Shown here: in pieces, positions 43,140 to 52,102 of the stretch
How the letters are laid out: each line of letters starts with the position of its first letter
How positions within the stretch are numbered: the stretch's first letter is position 1
Source: Lachnospiraceae bacterium UBA4631
GTDB taxonomy: Bacteria > Bacillota > Clostridia > Lachnospirales > Lachnospiraceae
NCBI GenBank assembly: GCA_002406015.1
Contig: DHMX01000012.1
Coordinates: 2,268-56,455 of the forward strand
Reading direction: 5' to 3'
DNA length: 54,188 nucleotides
Made by a program: the position numbers and the translations under genes
Notes under the pieces: model-generated
What the model was told of the DNA's origin: nothing
The model's input: only the letters and a program-made list of their open reading frames with translations
Databases searched by the model: none

Positions 43140-44093
43140 ATGGAAGAATTTAAGAATGATAAAATCGAGCGGGTTCTGGCAATCTATACCAAACTTCTTA
43201 ATGGGAAAATAGTAAATAAAGCACAAGAAGCTACAGCCTATGGTGTAAATGAACGCAGTATTCAAAGAGATGTAGACGATATCAGAAACTTTCTGGAACT
43301 GGATATAGAAGGAATTGGAATTGTAAATTCAGTTGTATATGACCGAACGCAAAAAGGCTATCGTATGGAATCAGTGTATAAAGCAAAGCTAACGAATCCG
43401 GAGGTTTTGGCTATATGTAAGATTCTTCTGGACAGCCGGGCATTTACAAAGAATGAAATGTCACAGATGCTGGGAAAGCTGATTGACTGCTGTGTACCAC
43501 GGAGTAATCAAAAACTGGTGAGGGAATTGATTAGCAATGAAGAATTTCACTATGTGGAACCAAGGCATCATAGTATCTTTATAGATCGTATGTGGGAAAT
43601 TGGACAGGCAGTAAAGAACTGTAATTACATTCAGATGGAGTATTTAAGAACCAAAGATAAAGCTGTTGTAACACGAAAAGTAAAGCCGGTGGCTCTCATG
43701 TTTTCAGAGTATTACTTCTATTTGACAGCATTTATCGATGATGAAGAAGTGCAGAAGGACTTTGATGTTATCAACGATTCATTTCCTACAATATATCGGA
43801 TTGACCGAATTAAGAAACTGAAGGTACTGGATGAACATTTCCATATTCCTTATAGTAGTCGGTTTGAAGAAGGAGAATTTCGAAAACGAGTGCAGTTTAT
43901 GTACGGCAGTAAGCTCCAAAAGGTGAAATTCAAATACTCCGGAACGGATATAGATGCAATTCTGGATCGTTTACCAACGGCGAAAATTCTAGATGAAGAG
44001 AATGGGGTGTATATTGTGAGTGCGGAGGTATTTGGTAGGGGTATAGATATGTGGCTGAGAAGTCAGGGAGATGTGGTGGAGAAGATAGAGTGA
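43140..44093 (+). CDS. WYL-domain transcriptional regulator
   Basis: 317 residues from ATG 43140 (AGGAGG at 43129-43134). The N-terminal winged HTH shows NKAQEATAYGVNERSIQRDVDDIRNFL (about 26-52). The WYL domain (about 155-235) contains YIQMEYLRTKDKAVVTRKVKPVALMFSEYYFYLTAF, where the WYL triplet reads FYL. The C-terminal WCX-like domain ends RGIDMWLRSQGDVVEKIE. WYL proteins sense nucleic-acid or nucleotide ligands and often regulate anti-phage systems. It stands at the head of the dynamin/HerA/nuclease run, 164 bp before the first GTPase, and shares promoter architecture with genes on both sides of that run. Confidence 0.92.
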   Translation: MEEFKNDKIERVLAIYTKLLNGKIVNKAQEATAYGVNERSIQRDVDDIRNFLELDIEGIGIVNSVVYDRTQKGYRMESVYKAKLTNPEVLAICKILLDSRAFTKNEMSQMLGKLIDCCVPRSNQKLVRELISNEEFHYVEPRHHSIFIDRMWEIGQAVKNCNYIQMEYLRTKDKAVVTRKVKPVALMFSEYYFYLTAFIDDEEVQKDFDVINDSFPTIYRIDRIKKLKVLDEHFHIPYSSRFEEGEFRKRVQFMYGSKLQKVKFKYSGTDIDAILDRLPTAKILDEENGVYIVSAEVFGRGIDMWLRSQGDVVEKIE

Positions 44094-44257
44094 ATCGCGA
44101 AAAATTTAGAATGTAATGATTGGTGAAAACTGAAAGAAAGGTATAAAGAAAATGGATATGACAAAAATAGTAAATCCTGCATGAAGATGGTGGAGTTTTT
44201 GGAGACTTAAATTTGTATATATTGAAAAATACAAAGTATAAGGAGTGATAGAGGAGA

Positions 44258-45319
44258 ATGACTCAAAAAAGGAAGGCTAATAAAAACAAACAGATAAAAA
44301 GAACCATGAGAGTAACTACTTCTAATTCTCTTATAGCACGAGATTTTTTTCCGGAAAATATTTCTGTAAATGAAAATGAAATATTTCCTATGGTTGTGAT
44401 GGCAACCATGTCTAGTGGGAAAAGTACGTTAATTAATTCTTTGCTGGGAAAACAAGTTTTGCCAAGTAAAAATGCGGCGTGTACAGCAAAAAAGTACGCA
44501 ATTCTAGATGATGACCGGGAAAATAATACAAGAATTTATGTGACATATAAGAATGGTGAAACAGTTATTAAGGAAGAGAGGATTGCTGAAATATTAGAAC
44601 AGGCAAATAACAATGACGAAGTAACTGATATTTTGATACGAGGTCATGTAAAAGGAGTGTTGAATACAGATAAAGCATTGCTAATTATTGATACTCCAGG
44701 ACCGAATAACTCAAGAGATGAGTCACACGAACGGATTATGCTAGATGTTATTAATAAGATAAGAGGCGGTTTGATTTTATATGTTTTAAATGCAACACAA
44801 TTGGCAATTAGAGATGATCAATATCTGCTGGGCATTATTCGTGATTATATTAAGCATAATAAGAAAATATCAGTATTATTTGTAATGAATAAGGTAGATA
44901 TGTTAGATGAAGAAAAAGACGAATCTATAGAGCAGTTAGTAATGAATGCAAGGGAATACTTAATAGAAAATGGTATTGATAATCCTCAAATTATTCCTGT
45001 TTCTGCTTTGGCAGCAAGTTTATTTAAAAAGGTATTGAACAAGGAAGAGTTGACAAGATTTGAATATCTGCATTTTTGTGGACTTTATGATGAATATTGT
45101 CCAAAAGATTTTAATATGCGATCTTTTGCAATAACAAATGATTTGTCGGAACAGCATGAGATAGTAGAAGTTCATAGGGGAAAATATACTGTAAGAGATT
45201 TGAATCGGGCAATTGAAAACACAGGGATAAAATTACTGGAGGAAGAGATTCAAAAAGCTCAGATTTTGAGTAGTGAAGTAATAAAGAATACAATAAAGAT
45301 AACTGGGAGGAAGAGATAA
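44258..45319 (+). CDS. Short dynamin-like GTPase
   Basis: 353 residues. The G1 P-loop is ATMSSGKST (49-57), the G2 Thr in ACTA (about 76), G3 DTPGPN (145-150) and G4 NKVD (211-214). The SSGKST form and the ACTA switch are dynamin-superfamily traits. The protein ends soon after the G domain and so lacks the long helical stalk of dynamins. Its G1 and G3 sequences nearly match those of the next gene (SSGKSTLINSLL and DTPGPNNSRD in both), so the two are a paralogous pair likely to heterodimerise through their G domains. It overlaps the next gene by one base (TAATG). Ribosome sites AAGGAG and GAGGAG are both close. Confidence 0.9.
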   Translation: MTQKRKANKNKQIKRTMRVTTSNSLIARDFFPENISVNENEIFPMVVMATMSSGKSTLINSLLGKQVLPSKNAACTAKKYAILDDDRENNTRIYVTYKNGETVIKEERIAEILEQANNNDEVTDILIRGHVKGVLNTDKALLIIDTPGPNNSRDESHERIMLDVINKIRGGLILYVLNATQLAIRDDQYLLGIIRDYIKHNKKISVLFVMNKVDMLDEEKDESIEQLVMNAREYLIENGIDNPQIIPVSALAASLFKKVLNKEELTRFEYLHFCGLYDEYCPKDFNMRSFAITNDLSEQHEIVEVHRGKYTVRDLNRAIENTGIKLLEEEIQKAQILSSEVIKNTIKITGRKR

Positions 45320-47619
45320 TGACAAATTTTTCTATTGAATACAATCCATATCTGGTAAATTGTTTGTTCAAGAAGAATGGAAAGATATTGAATGAAAATA
45401 GTAAGATTGGTGCCAAATCAAATGAAAGGCTTCAAATACTATTAGGTGAATCTGTTAACTGGAATGGACTTCCTGTTGAAATTGCTAATGCATGTGATGA
45501 TGATGAAGTTACAATTCATTTTAAGGGACGAAGAATTGATTTTGATGATTTACAGTATACAATCAATTTGTACAACGGACCAGTAAAGTTTGGTTTGGTA
45601 TTTGAAGAATCAAAAAATGATGCAGATGTTATTAGCGAATTGGATGGTATATTTAAAGATATTAAAAGAAAGGAGATTCCGGAATTTAAAGCAAAAAATA
45701 GTGAAGGAAAAGATATTTTTGCAGCATACGAAGAAGTGAAAAACGGTATTTTTGAAGTAAGTGTAATTGCCACAATGAGTAGTGGAAAGTCAACATTGAT
45801 AAATTCATTACTTCATACGGAATTATTACCATCAGAAAATAAGGCATGTACTGCAACAATTTGTAGAATCCTTGATAATGATGGTATGGATACATACGAG
45901 GCTGAATGTTATGACGATAAGTGTACAATAATCCATCCTAGACAGGTAATTACGGCTAATGATATGAAGGAATTTAATTCAGATGAAAACGTGACATATA
46001 TAGATATAGAGGGTTCAATTCCGGCAATACCTAGCAATAAAATTAAACTATGTTTAAGAGATACACCGGGACCTAATAATTCTAGGGATGCAAATCATGA
46101 GAGATTAACAAAATCCATTATAAAAAGAACCAATGCAGTAGTTCTTTATGTAATGAATGCAACGCAGATAGGAATAAAAGATGACGAAGCGTTGCTTAAT
46201 GATATTTCAAGAGAAATGAAAAAAGCAGGGAAGCAATCAAGAGATAGGTTCATTTTTGTTATTAATAAATGCGATGCTCTTGATGAAGGAAAAGGGGAAT
46301 CGATTGATAAACTGTTGAGTGATGTGAGAGATTATTTAAAAAAATTTGGTATTGTTGAGCCAACACTTATTCCTACAAGTGCAAGATTGGCACTATTAAT
46401 AAGAAAAGAACGAAAAGGTGAAAAACTGACACGAGTTGAAAGAAATAGTTTATCCGAGGTAGATGATTATGTTAAATGCGAATTATTACATTATGAAAGA
46501 TTTGCTACATTGACACCAACTGTCAGGGAAAAACTTCAGGCACAGGTAAAGAAGTATCACGCAGATGAAAACGATTGGGACTTAGAAGCTTTAATTCATA
46601 CGGGGATTCCGGCAGTTGAAGAGACGATTTGTGAGTATATCGAAAAATATGCATATCCAATGAAAATAAAGGACGCAATTAAAGATATTGTATCTATACT
46701 GGACGATCTGGATATGAAAACAAAGTTTGATGAGAGTATTGCATCTGATGGCAAAAAACTCGAAAAAGTCAGGGGGCAAATTGCAGATGCAAAGGAGAAA
46801 CATAAGAAGAGTAAGCAAGTATATGATTCATATAAGGCTAAAATCAATGAGTTTACACTGGAATCTTTAAGTGAGGCAGATGAACAATTTTCTGTTGAAA
46901 TGGAACTTCAAAAGATAGTCAAGGATTATGACGGAAAAACAAAGGTAGATAAGATTGAGGCAGACACGATGATAGCTTCATTCCAAGAAAAATTGGAGCA
47001 GTATCAGAAGAGTTGTGAGAGTAGATTGAACAGTGAAATAGATAATAGAATATTCGGTAAATGTGAGGAAATGTTGGCAGATTATACAACGATGATTCAG
47101 TCCATTTTAACAAATATTGAAATTGAAGGGTTTGATTTTAAAAAGTTAAATGAATTTGAAAAAATAAAGATATCAAATATCAATGATATTAAAAGGAAGA
47201 ATGAACAGACTCGTTATAGAGAGATAACTGAAGAGAAGGATAATCCAGAAAGAAAAGGATTTTTGGGATTTTTTAAATTTTGGAAACCTAAAAAAGTAGA
47301 GTATAAGAAGTCTGTGGAAGATGGCATTGATGTTAATGTAAAAAGTATAATTGTCGATATTATGTCTGCGTTTTCAGCAAGTATAAAAGAAAATATCAGT
47401 AGTATGTTTAGACAAGCTACTGAGCAGATTGAGGACTATAAAGTTGCGTTTAATGAAAATATCGATGTATTAAATAGTGAAATTACAAAAATATTGGAAC
47501 AACTTGATTTGGATACAAAAGAATCAGAGGCATTGAAAAAACGAGTAAAAGAAAATCAAGAATTGGCAACATGGGTTGCTCAAAAGGAATCAGAAATTCG
47601 TCAATTATTAACATTTTAG
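45319..47619 (+). CDS. Long dynamin-like GTPase with stalk and paddle
   Basis: 766 residues. An N-terminal domain of about 130 residues of unknown fold precedes the G domain: G1 ATMSSGKST (151-159), G2 in ACTA (176-179), G3 DTPGPN (248-253), G4 NKCD (316-319). From about 440 onward it is almost all helical, with coiled-coil segments near 470-600 and 690-766, as expected of a bacterial dynamin stalk. Between them KGFLGFFKFWKPKK (646-659) is a hydrophobic tip flanked by lysines, placed like the membrane-inserting paddle of bacterial dynamins. It is the probable membrane-remodelling or membrane-anchoring part of the system. It is followed 12 bp later by a tail-anchored protein. Confidence 0.92.
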   Translation: MTNFSIEYNPYLVNCLFKKNGKILNENSKIGAKSNERLQILLGESVNWNGLPVEIANACDDDEVTIHFKGRRIDFDDLQYTINLYNGPVKFGLVFEESKNDADVISELDGIFKDIKRKEIPEFKAKNSEGKDIFAAYEEVKNGIFEVSVIATMSSGKSTLINSLLHTELLPSENKACTATICRILDNDGMDTYEAECYDDKCTIIHPRQVITANDMKEFNSDENVTYIDIEGSIPAIPSNKIKLCLRDTPGPNNSRDANHERLTKSIIKRTNAVVLYVMNATQIGIKDDEALLNDISREMKKAGKQSRDRFIFVINKCDALDEGKGESIDKLLSDVRDYLKKFGIVEPTLIPTSARLALLIRKERKGEKLTRVERNSLSEVDDYVKCELLHYERFATLTPTVREKLQAQVKKYHADENDWDLEALIHTGIPAVEETICEYIEKYAYPMKIKDAIKDIVSILDDLDMKTKFDESIASDGKKLEKVRGQIADAKEKHKKSKQVYDSYKAKINEFTLESLSEADEQFSVEMELQKIVKDYDGKTKVDKIEADTMIASFQEKLEQYQKSCESRLNSEIDNRIFGKCEEMLADYTTMIQSILTNIEIEGFDFKKLNEFEKIKISNINDIKRKNEQTRYREITEEKDNPERKGFLGFFKFWKPKKVEYKKSVEDGIDVNVKSIIVDIMSAFSASIKENISSMFRQATEQIEDYKVAFNENIDVLNSEITKILEQLDLDTKESEALKKRVKENQELATWVAQKESEIRQLLTF

Positions 47620-47631
47620 GAGGTGTTTTGA

Positions 47632-48126
47632 ATGCAGAAATATGATGCAATTGAAAATGGTATAGCAAACAATGATGTAAAAGCGTTACGTGAAGCCATT
47701 GGAAGTATATGCTACACAAATCGGGACTTTTCAAATGGTGAGTTTTTTGAGGTGATTCGATATGTGGAAGCTAAGGGAATTCAATTGAAAGATCAGGAAT
47801 TAGTTGGAGAACCTACGATTTCTAGTCAAAAAAGTGAGTTTAGTGATGAGGATTTTGCAAAGGCTATATTTGACCTGAAAAGGAATTTTTGTGATGCAAG
47901 AATTAAAGATGTGGAAACAATTGGTAAAAAATTGTACGGAAAGAAAGCTGATACTGTAAAGACATCTAGTGTTGAAGGAAATACGAATGGTACAAAGCAG
48001 AATCAAGGTGTATGCCCAAACCAGTACAGCCACCAGCAAAACGCAAGCAAGGGACTAATAGCGATGGGGCTGGTGGCAGGGATAGCAATAATAGTAATAA
48101 TTGTACTTCTATTGGTAAGAAAGTAG
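47632..48126 (+). CDS. Tail-anchored membrane protein of unknown function
   Basis: 164 residues; AGGAGG precedes the ATG. The N-terminal part (about 1-105) is alpha-helical in pattern (DAIENGIANNDVKALREAIG, and FSDEDFAKAIFDLKRNFCDA). A Ser/Thr/Asn-rich linker follows and then a single strong C-terminal TM (141-162) ending VRK, so the bulk faces the cytoplasm. Family not recognised. The last 115 bases overlap the next ORF in another frame. It may dock the GTPases or the ATPase to the membrane. Confidence 0.82.
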   Translation: MQKYDAIENGIANNDVKALREAIGSICYTNRDFSNGEFFEVIRYVEAKGIQLKDQELVGEPTISSQKSEFSDEDFAKAIFDLKRNFCDARIKDVETIGKKLYGKKADTVKTSSVEGNTNGTKQNQGVCPNQYSHQQNASKGLIAMGLVAGIAIIVIIVLLLVRK

Positions 48127-48359
48127 GACACAGTAAGAAGAAAACAGTAAATAATTCCAGAAAATATGCAAAGGTTCCAAGTAAAAAGTTTGAACAAAAA
48201 TACTATTGTGATTATTCTAAGAGTATGTGTAGAGGTGAAAAGTGTGATATTCATCAAAGATGCATGCGTGATGCCAAAAGGAACCTTGTGGATTGGAATC
48301 AAGCTCAAAAAAGGAATGAGGAAGAAGAACTTGAAAAGTTGAGGAAGGGAGAAAGATAG
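48012..48359 (+). CDS. Small basic Cys-rich protein overlapping the previous gene
   Basis: 115 residues if ATG 48012 is the start; it overlaps the preceding gene by 115 bases in the -1 frame. The first 38 residues are low-complexity and may be only the shadow of the other gene, yet no later ATG, GTG or TTG is in frame before the conserved-looking part. That part is lysine-rich, then has C66-x6-C73-x4-C78-x5-C84 with His81, a plausible zinc knuckle, then an acidic/basic helix. Its stop abuts the ATPase ATG. Alternatives: a -1 frameshift extending the previous protein, or a gene with an unusual start codon. Confidence 0.6.
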   Translation: MPKPVQPPAKRKQGTNSDGAGGRDSNNSNNCTSIGKKVGHSKKKTVNNSRKYAKVPSKKFEQKYYCDYSKSMCRGEKCDIHQRCMRDAKRNLVDWNQAQKRNEEEELEKLRKGER

Positions 48360-51300
48360 ATGAATACAGAACTGGAAGAGGTTCAAGATATAAATAAACT
48401 TACACAATCACTTGAACTTGTAAAAGATGTTATCACAAAAGATTATTTGTATCAGTTAAGTGAGTATCAGGTTGCGGAATTACCACAAGAACTAAAGAGT
48501 CTTGATATATCTGAATATACCCGGATTTATAAATTCACTAAAATGGTTTCAGATAAAAAAGAAAGTGTTATTGATAAATTTGTAACAGTGTTGAATGCAG
48601 CGTACTCAAGTAATGCTACAGTTGTTACCCTTATCTCGGGGCATAAGCAATATACAGATTACTATTTAGGTGTAGTTAGTAAGGATGTTTTTCAACAGAA
48701 TGAGACGATTGAAACACAGGGGGAGACCTTAAAGGGGGTTTTAACAGGCAATTTTCCGGGTTTGGAAATAATATCTGTTTCAGGTGATAACAAAAAACGT
48801 TTATTAAATAATTCTTTCGTATATGATTATGTGACAGCTATTTCTGGAGTTGCTTCAATAAGAAAAGAAAAAAATAATTCTTATGAAAAATTTGTGCAGG
48901 GAATTGAGCATCTTGTTGATTCCTTACAAGGAAGAGAATATAGTGTAATCGTAATTGCTGACCCAGTAGATGCGAGTGAGATTGCTGCTACGAAATTAGG
49001 ATATGAATCTTTGTATACGCAGCTATCACCATTTTTAAAAACCTCAGTAAGTTTTAATGAATCAGAATCCATTACATTGACACAGACACATACAGAAGGG
49101 CTTACTGATTCAATTGGAGAGAGCACTTCTCTTACACAGAATTTTTCAAAAACGAGTGGATGGAGTGAAACGTCCACTTCTGGTACTAGTACAAACAAAG
49201 AAACAGGTCATTTGGTTGGCTCACTTGTTGGTGCTGGGGTTGGTGCTGGAATTGGTGTAGCTGCTACAATTTTAACTGGGGGTGCAGCAGTACCCATAAT
49301 TGCAGCAGCTGCATATGCAGGAAGCCAAATTGGCTCACAGGCGGGGGGAGGAATAATTGGTTCAAAAGGAGAGAATACGAATCAGTCAGTAACCCAAAAT
49401 GGAAGTATAACGGAATCATCGGGAAATACAGTATCAAAAAACAGTTCTAAGGCAATACAAAACAGTGATTCAAATAGTGAAGCTGAAGGAACAACACATG
49501 GAAAAACACTTCAATTTTCCAATGAAAATAAAACAGTTAAAAATCTTTTGAATAAAATAGATAAACAAGTTGAAAGACTTCAGAGTTGTGAATCATATGG
49601 AGCATTTAATTGTGCTACATATGTAATATCTTCAGATCCCGAAACAAATGCAATTGTATCGAGTGGATATAATGCATTAATGAGAGGAGATAATTCGTCA
49701 TTACAAGCCTCTCATATTAATAATTGGAATGCTAATACTGAGAGTGGAAAACGCATAAAAGAATATCTGATGAAGTTTTCCCATCCACTGTTTATAAGCC
49801 CATTAAAGGAAAATGTATTATTGAGTCCTGCATCAATCAGTAATTCATATGAATTAGCTGTTAATATGGGACTACCTAAAAAATCAATAAATGGATTGCC
49901 TGTTTTTGAAATGGCGGCATTCGGAAGAAACGTTTTTGAAACGACTGCGTTAAATGAATCGGTTTCGCAGATAAAGCTGGGAAATATATACCATATGGGT
50001 GTTATGCAAGAGACTAACGTAGAGCTTAATTTGAAGAGCTTGGCAATGCATACATTTGTTACTGGTTCCACCGGCTCTGGAAAGTCTAATACGATTTATC
50101 AGATGCTAAGGGAATTGAATAAACAGAAAGTTTCTTTTTTGGTTATTGAGCCGGCAAAAGGAGAGTATAAGCATGTGTTTGGAAATAAAGATGCCGCTGT
50201 GTATGGTACCAATCCGTATTTGTCACCGTTACTTAAATTAAATCCTTTTAGATTTCCTAATGGGATTCATGTTCTTGAACATATAGATAGATTGATAGAG
50301 ATTTTTAATGTGTGTTGGCCGATGTATGCAGCTATGCCGGCAGTACTTAAGGAATCGGTTGAAAGAGCATATACTAATGCAGGTTGGAATCTGGGAACTT
50401 CAGTTAATAAATACTCAGATGAATTATTTCCTACATTTACAGATATATTAAACGAACTTAATAATGTAGTAAATGAATCAGCATTTTCTGATGAAGTTAA
50501 GGATAACTACATTGGCTCATTAGCTACCAGAATCAAATCATTAACAAATGGTATATATGGAAGGTTGTTTGACAATGATGAATTGGGCGATTCTAGACTG
50601 TTTGACGAAAATGTTATCATAGATTTGAGCCGAGTGGGTTCAGTCGAAACAAAATCAATGATAATGGGAATGCTGGTAATGAGGCTGCAGGAGTATCGTA
50701 TGACATCAGGAGCTATGAATGCGGATTTGCAGCATGTAACTGTTTTGGAGGAAGCCCATAATCTTTTAAAGAGAACGTCAACAGAACAAAGCGGAGAGAC
50801 TGCTAATCTTTTAGGAAAATCAGTTGAAATGTTGTCAAATGCTATAGCAGAAGTGAGAACATATGGAGAAGGATTTATCATAGCTGATCAAGCACCAGGA
50901 TTGTTGGATATGAGCGTTATACGAAATACAAACACAAAGATTATTATGAGATTACCAGATGCTGAAGATAGAAATTTAGTAGGCAAATCAGCTAATTTGT
51001 CGGAAGAACAAATAAAAGAGCTAGCTAAAATACCGACAGGTGTTGCAGCAGTTTATCAAAATAATTGGCTTGAACCAGTATTATGTAAAGTCAAATATGA
51101 AAAAACGGAGGGTTTATATACAAATAGTAAAGAATCAACGATGGTTGCAGACAGAGAAAGTGTAGTAGTTGTTAATAAACTATTGGATCGTGTTGCGGGG
51201 GAAAGACTTGATTTGAATATGACCGAATTAGTACAAAAAGTAGTAAGTTCATCTATACCGACAAGAACAAAAGCAGAAATTATAAAAATATTTAAGCGGA

Positions 51301-51569
51301 ATGGAGAAGTAACATTAAAAGATATTAGTTCTGTCATCTATGATATTATATGTACACCTGAATTGGTGAAAGCGGCAGATAATGCAGATTCCATTGAGGA
51401 TTGGAAAAATACATTTATATATGCGGAAGGCTCTTTTGTATCTGATTTGTCTGAAGAGAAACAGAATCAGATAGCGGAATGCATTTTAAGAGAGGAAATT
51501 ACAAGATACGATAAACCAGATGAATATTTGGAAACTTGGTATAGGTATGTAAGTGGGGAGGTGGTATAA
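48360..51569 (+). CDS. HerA/DUF87-like ATPase with glycine-zipper insert
   Basis: 1069 residues. The C-terminal half is a hexameric-motor ATPase: Walker A GSTGSGKSN (569-577), Walker B VIIDL with Asp755, a second acidic motif LEEAHN (796-801), IIADQAPG, and a candidate arginine finger in KIIMRLPDAEDRNL, as in HerA/VirB4-type DNA pumps. The N-terminal 220 residues are of unknown fold. Residues about 220-400 are Ser/Thr/Asn-rich and enclose GSLVGAGVGAGIGVAATILT and further Gly/Ala repeats, a glycine zipper able to enter a membrane. Such an insert is unusual for this family. It overlaps the nuclease gene by one base (TAATG). Confidence 0.9.
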   Translation: MNTELEEVQDINKLTQSLELVKDVITKDYLYQLSEYQVAELPQELKSLDISEYTRIYKFTKMVSDKKESVIDKFVTVLNAAYSSNATVVTLISGHKQYTDYYLGVVSKDVFQQNETIETQGETLKGVLTGNFPGLEIISVSGDNKKRLLNNSFVYDYVTAISGVASIRKEKNNSYEKFVQGIEHLVDSLQGREYSVIVIADPVDASEIAATKLGYESLYTQLSPFLKTSVSFNESESITLTQTHTEGLTDSIGESTSLTQNFSKTSGWSETSTSGTSTNKETGHLVGSLVGAGVGAGIGVAATILTGGAAVPIIAAAAYAGSQIGSQAGGGIIGSKGENTNQSVTQNGSITESSGNTVSKNSSKAIQNSDSNSEAEGTTHGKTLQFSNENKTVKNLLNKIDKQVERLQSCESYGAFNCATYVISSDPETNAIVSSGYNALMRGDNSSLQASHINNWNANTESGKRIKEYLMKFSHPLFISPLKENVLLSPASISNSYELAVNMGLPKKSINGLPVFEMAAFGRNVFETTALNESVSQIKLGNIYHMGVMQETNVELNLKSLAMHTFVTGSTGSGKSNTIYQMLRELNKQKVSFLVIEPAKGEYKHVFGNKDAAVYGTNPYLSPLLKLNPFRFPNGIHVLEHIDRLIEIFNVCWPMYAAMPAVLKESVERAYTNAGWNLGTSVNKYSDELFPTFTDILNELNNVVNESAFSDEVKDNYIGSLATRIKSLTNGIYGRLFDNDELGDSRLFDENVIIDLSRVGSVETKSMIMGMLVMRLQEYRMTSGAMNADLQHVTVLEEAHNLLKRTSTEQSGETANLLGKSVEMLSNAIAEVRTYGEGFIIADQAPGLLDMSVIRNTNTKIIMRLPDAEDRNLVGKSANLSEEQIKELAKIPTGVAAVYQNNWLEPVLCKVKYEKTEGLYTNSKESTMVADRESVVVVNKLLDRVAGERLDLNMTELVQKVVSSSIPTRTKAEIIKIFKRNGEVTLKDISSVIYDIICTPELVKAADNADSIEDWKNTFIYAEGSFVSDLSEEKQNQIAECILREEITRYDKPDEYLETWYRYVSGEVV

Positions 51570-52093
51570 TGAATGTATTTAGTGAAATAAAAGAAATTAA
51601 ACAAAAGATTAGTCAGGAAGTAGGAAAGAAGTCAAACGGATTCGAAAAAGCAAAAAAAGATGTGGCAGAAACAAGACATATAAAAACAATTAACGAAGAT
51701 TTGAAAGGTAAGACATATCCTGGAACCGATATACTTTATAAAAAACATGTATTTCGTCTTGAAGGAGAAAAAGTTGAAGGTGTATTTCCAGTATTTAATA
51801 GCAAATTTGATACCTATTTGCCAAAGGAATTGAGAAATGCATCGGACACAGAACAATTTAAGTATTGTACAGAAAAATTGAGACAAAGGATTGAACGGGA
51901 TCCGGAATTTGCAAAAAAATTTACACCACGTCAATTAGAACAAATTAAAACAGGGGCACCTAGAATATCTGGATTGACTTGGCATCACAATGAGGTGCCT
52001 GGAAAAATGCAATTGGTTAATACTACTGACCATGAAAAATGTAGGCATACTGGAGGACGTAGTATTTGGGGTGGAGGCTCAGATTGTAGATAG
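51569..52093 (+). CDS. Free-standing WHH (HNH/Endo VII) nuclease
   Basis: 174 residues. Helical N-terminus (1-45), then KGKTYPGTDILYKKHVFRLE and GVFPVFNSKFDTYLPKELRN, FTPRQLEQI, and the catalytic end GLTWHHNEVPGKMQLV (WHH at 138-140), His155, and H160-TGG followed by RSIWGGG. This is the sequence usually found as the C-terminal toxin tip of polymorphic secreted toxins; here it has no secretion or repeat region before it. It is co-translated with the HerA-like ATPase and followed 9 bp later by a SUKH immunity gene. It probably cuts DNA or RNA, either as the effector of the system or as a recruited toxin. Confidence 0.9.
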   Translation: MNVFSEIKEIKQKISQEVGKKSNGFEKAKKDVAETRHIKTINEDLKGKTYPGTDILYKKHVFRLEGEKVEGVFPVFNSKFDTYLPKELRNASDTEQFKYCTEKLRQRIERDPEFAKKFTPRQLEQIKTGAPRISGLTWHHNEVPGKMQLVNTTDHEKCRHTGGRSIWGGGSDCR

Positions 52094-52102
52094 GAGGCTA
52101 TT

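Noticed and set aside
44094..44257. Short ORFs between the WYL and first GTPase genes
   Set aside because: Only peptides of about ten codons with no ribosome sites; treated as leader sequence.
51569..52093. Nuclease as the detached end of a broken large polymorphic toxin
   Set aside because: It has its own start coupled to the ATPase stop and there is no remnant of repeats or a secretion domain upstream, since the preceding gene is an intact ATPase.
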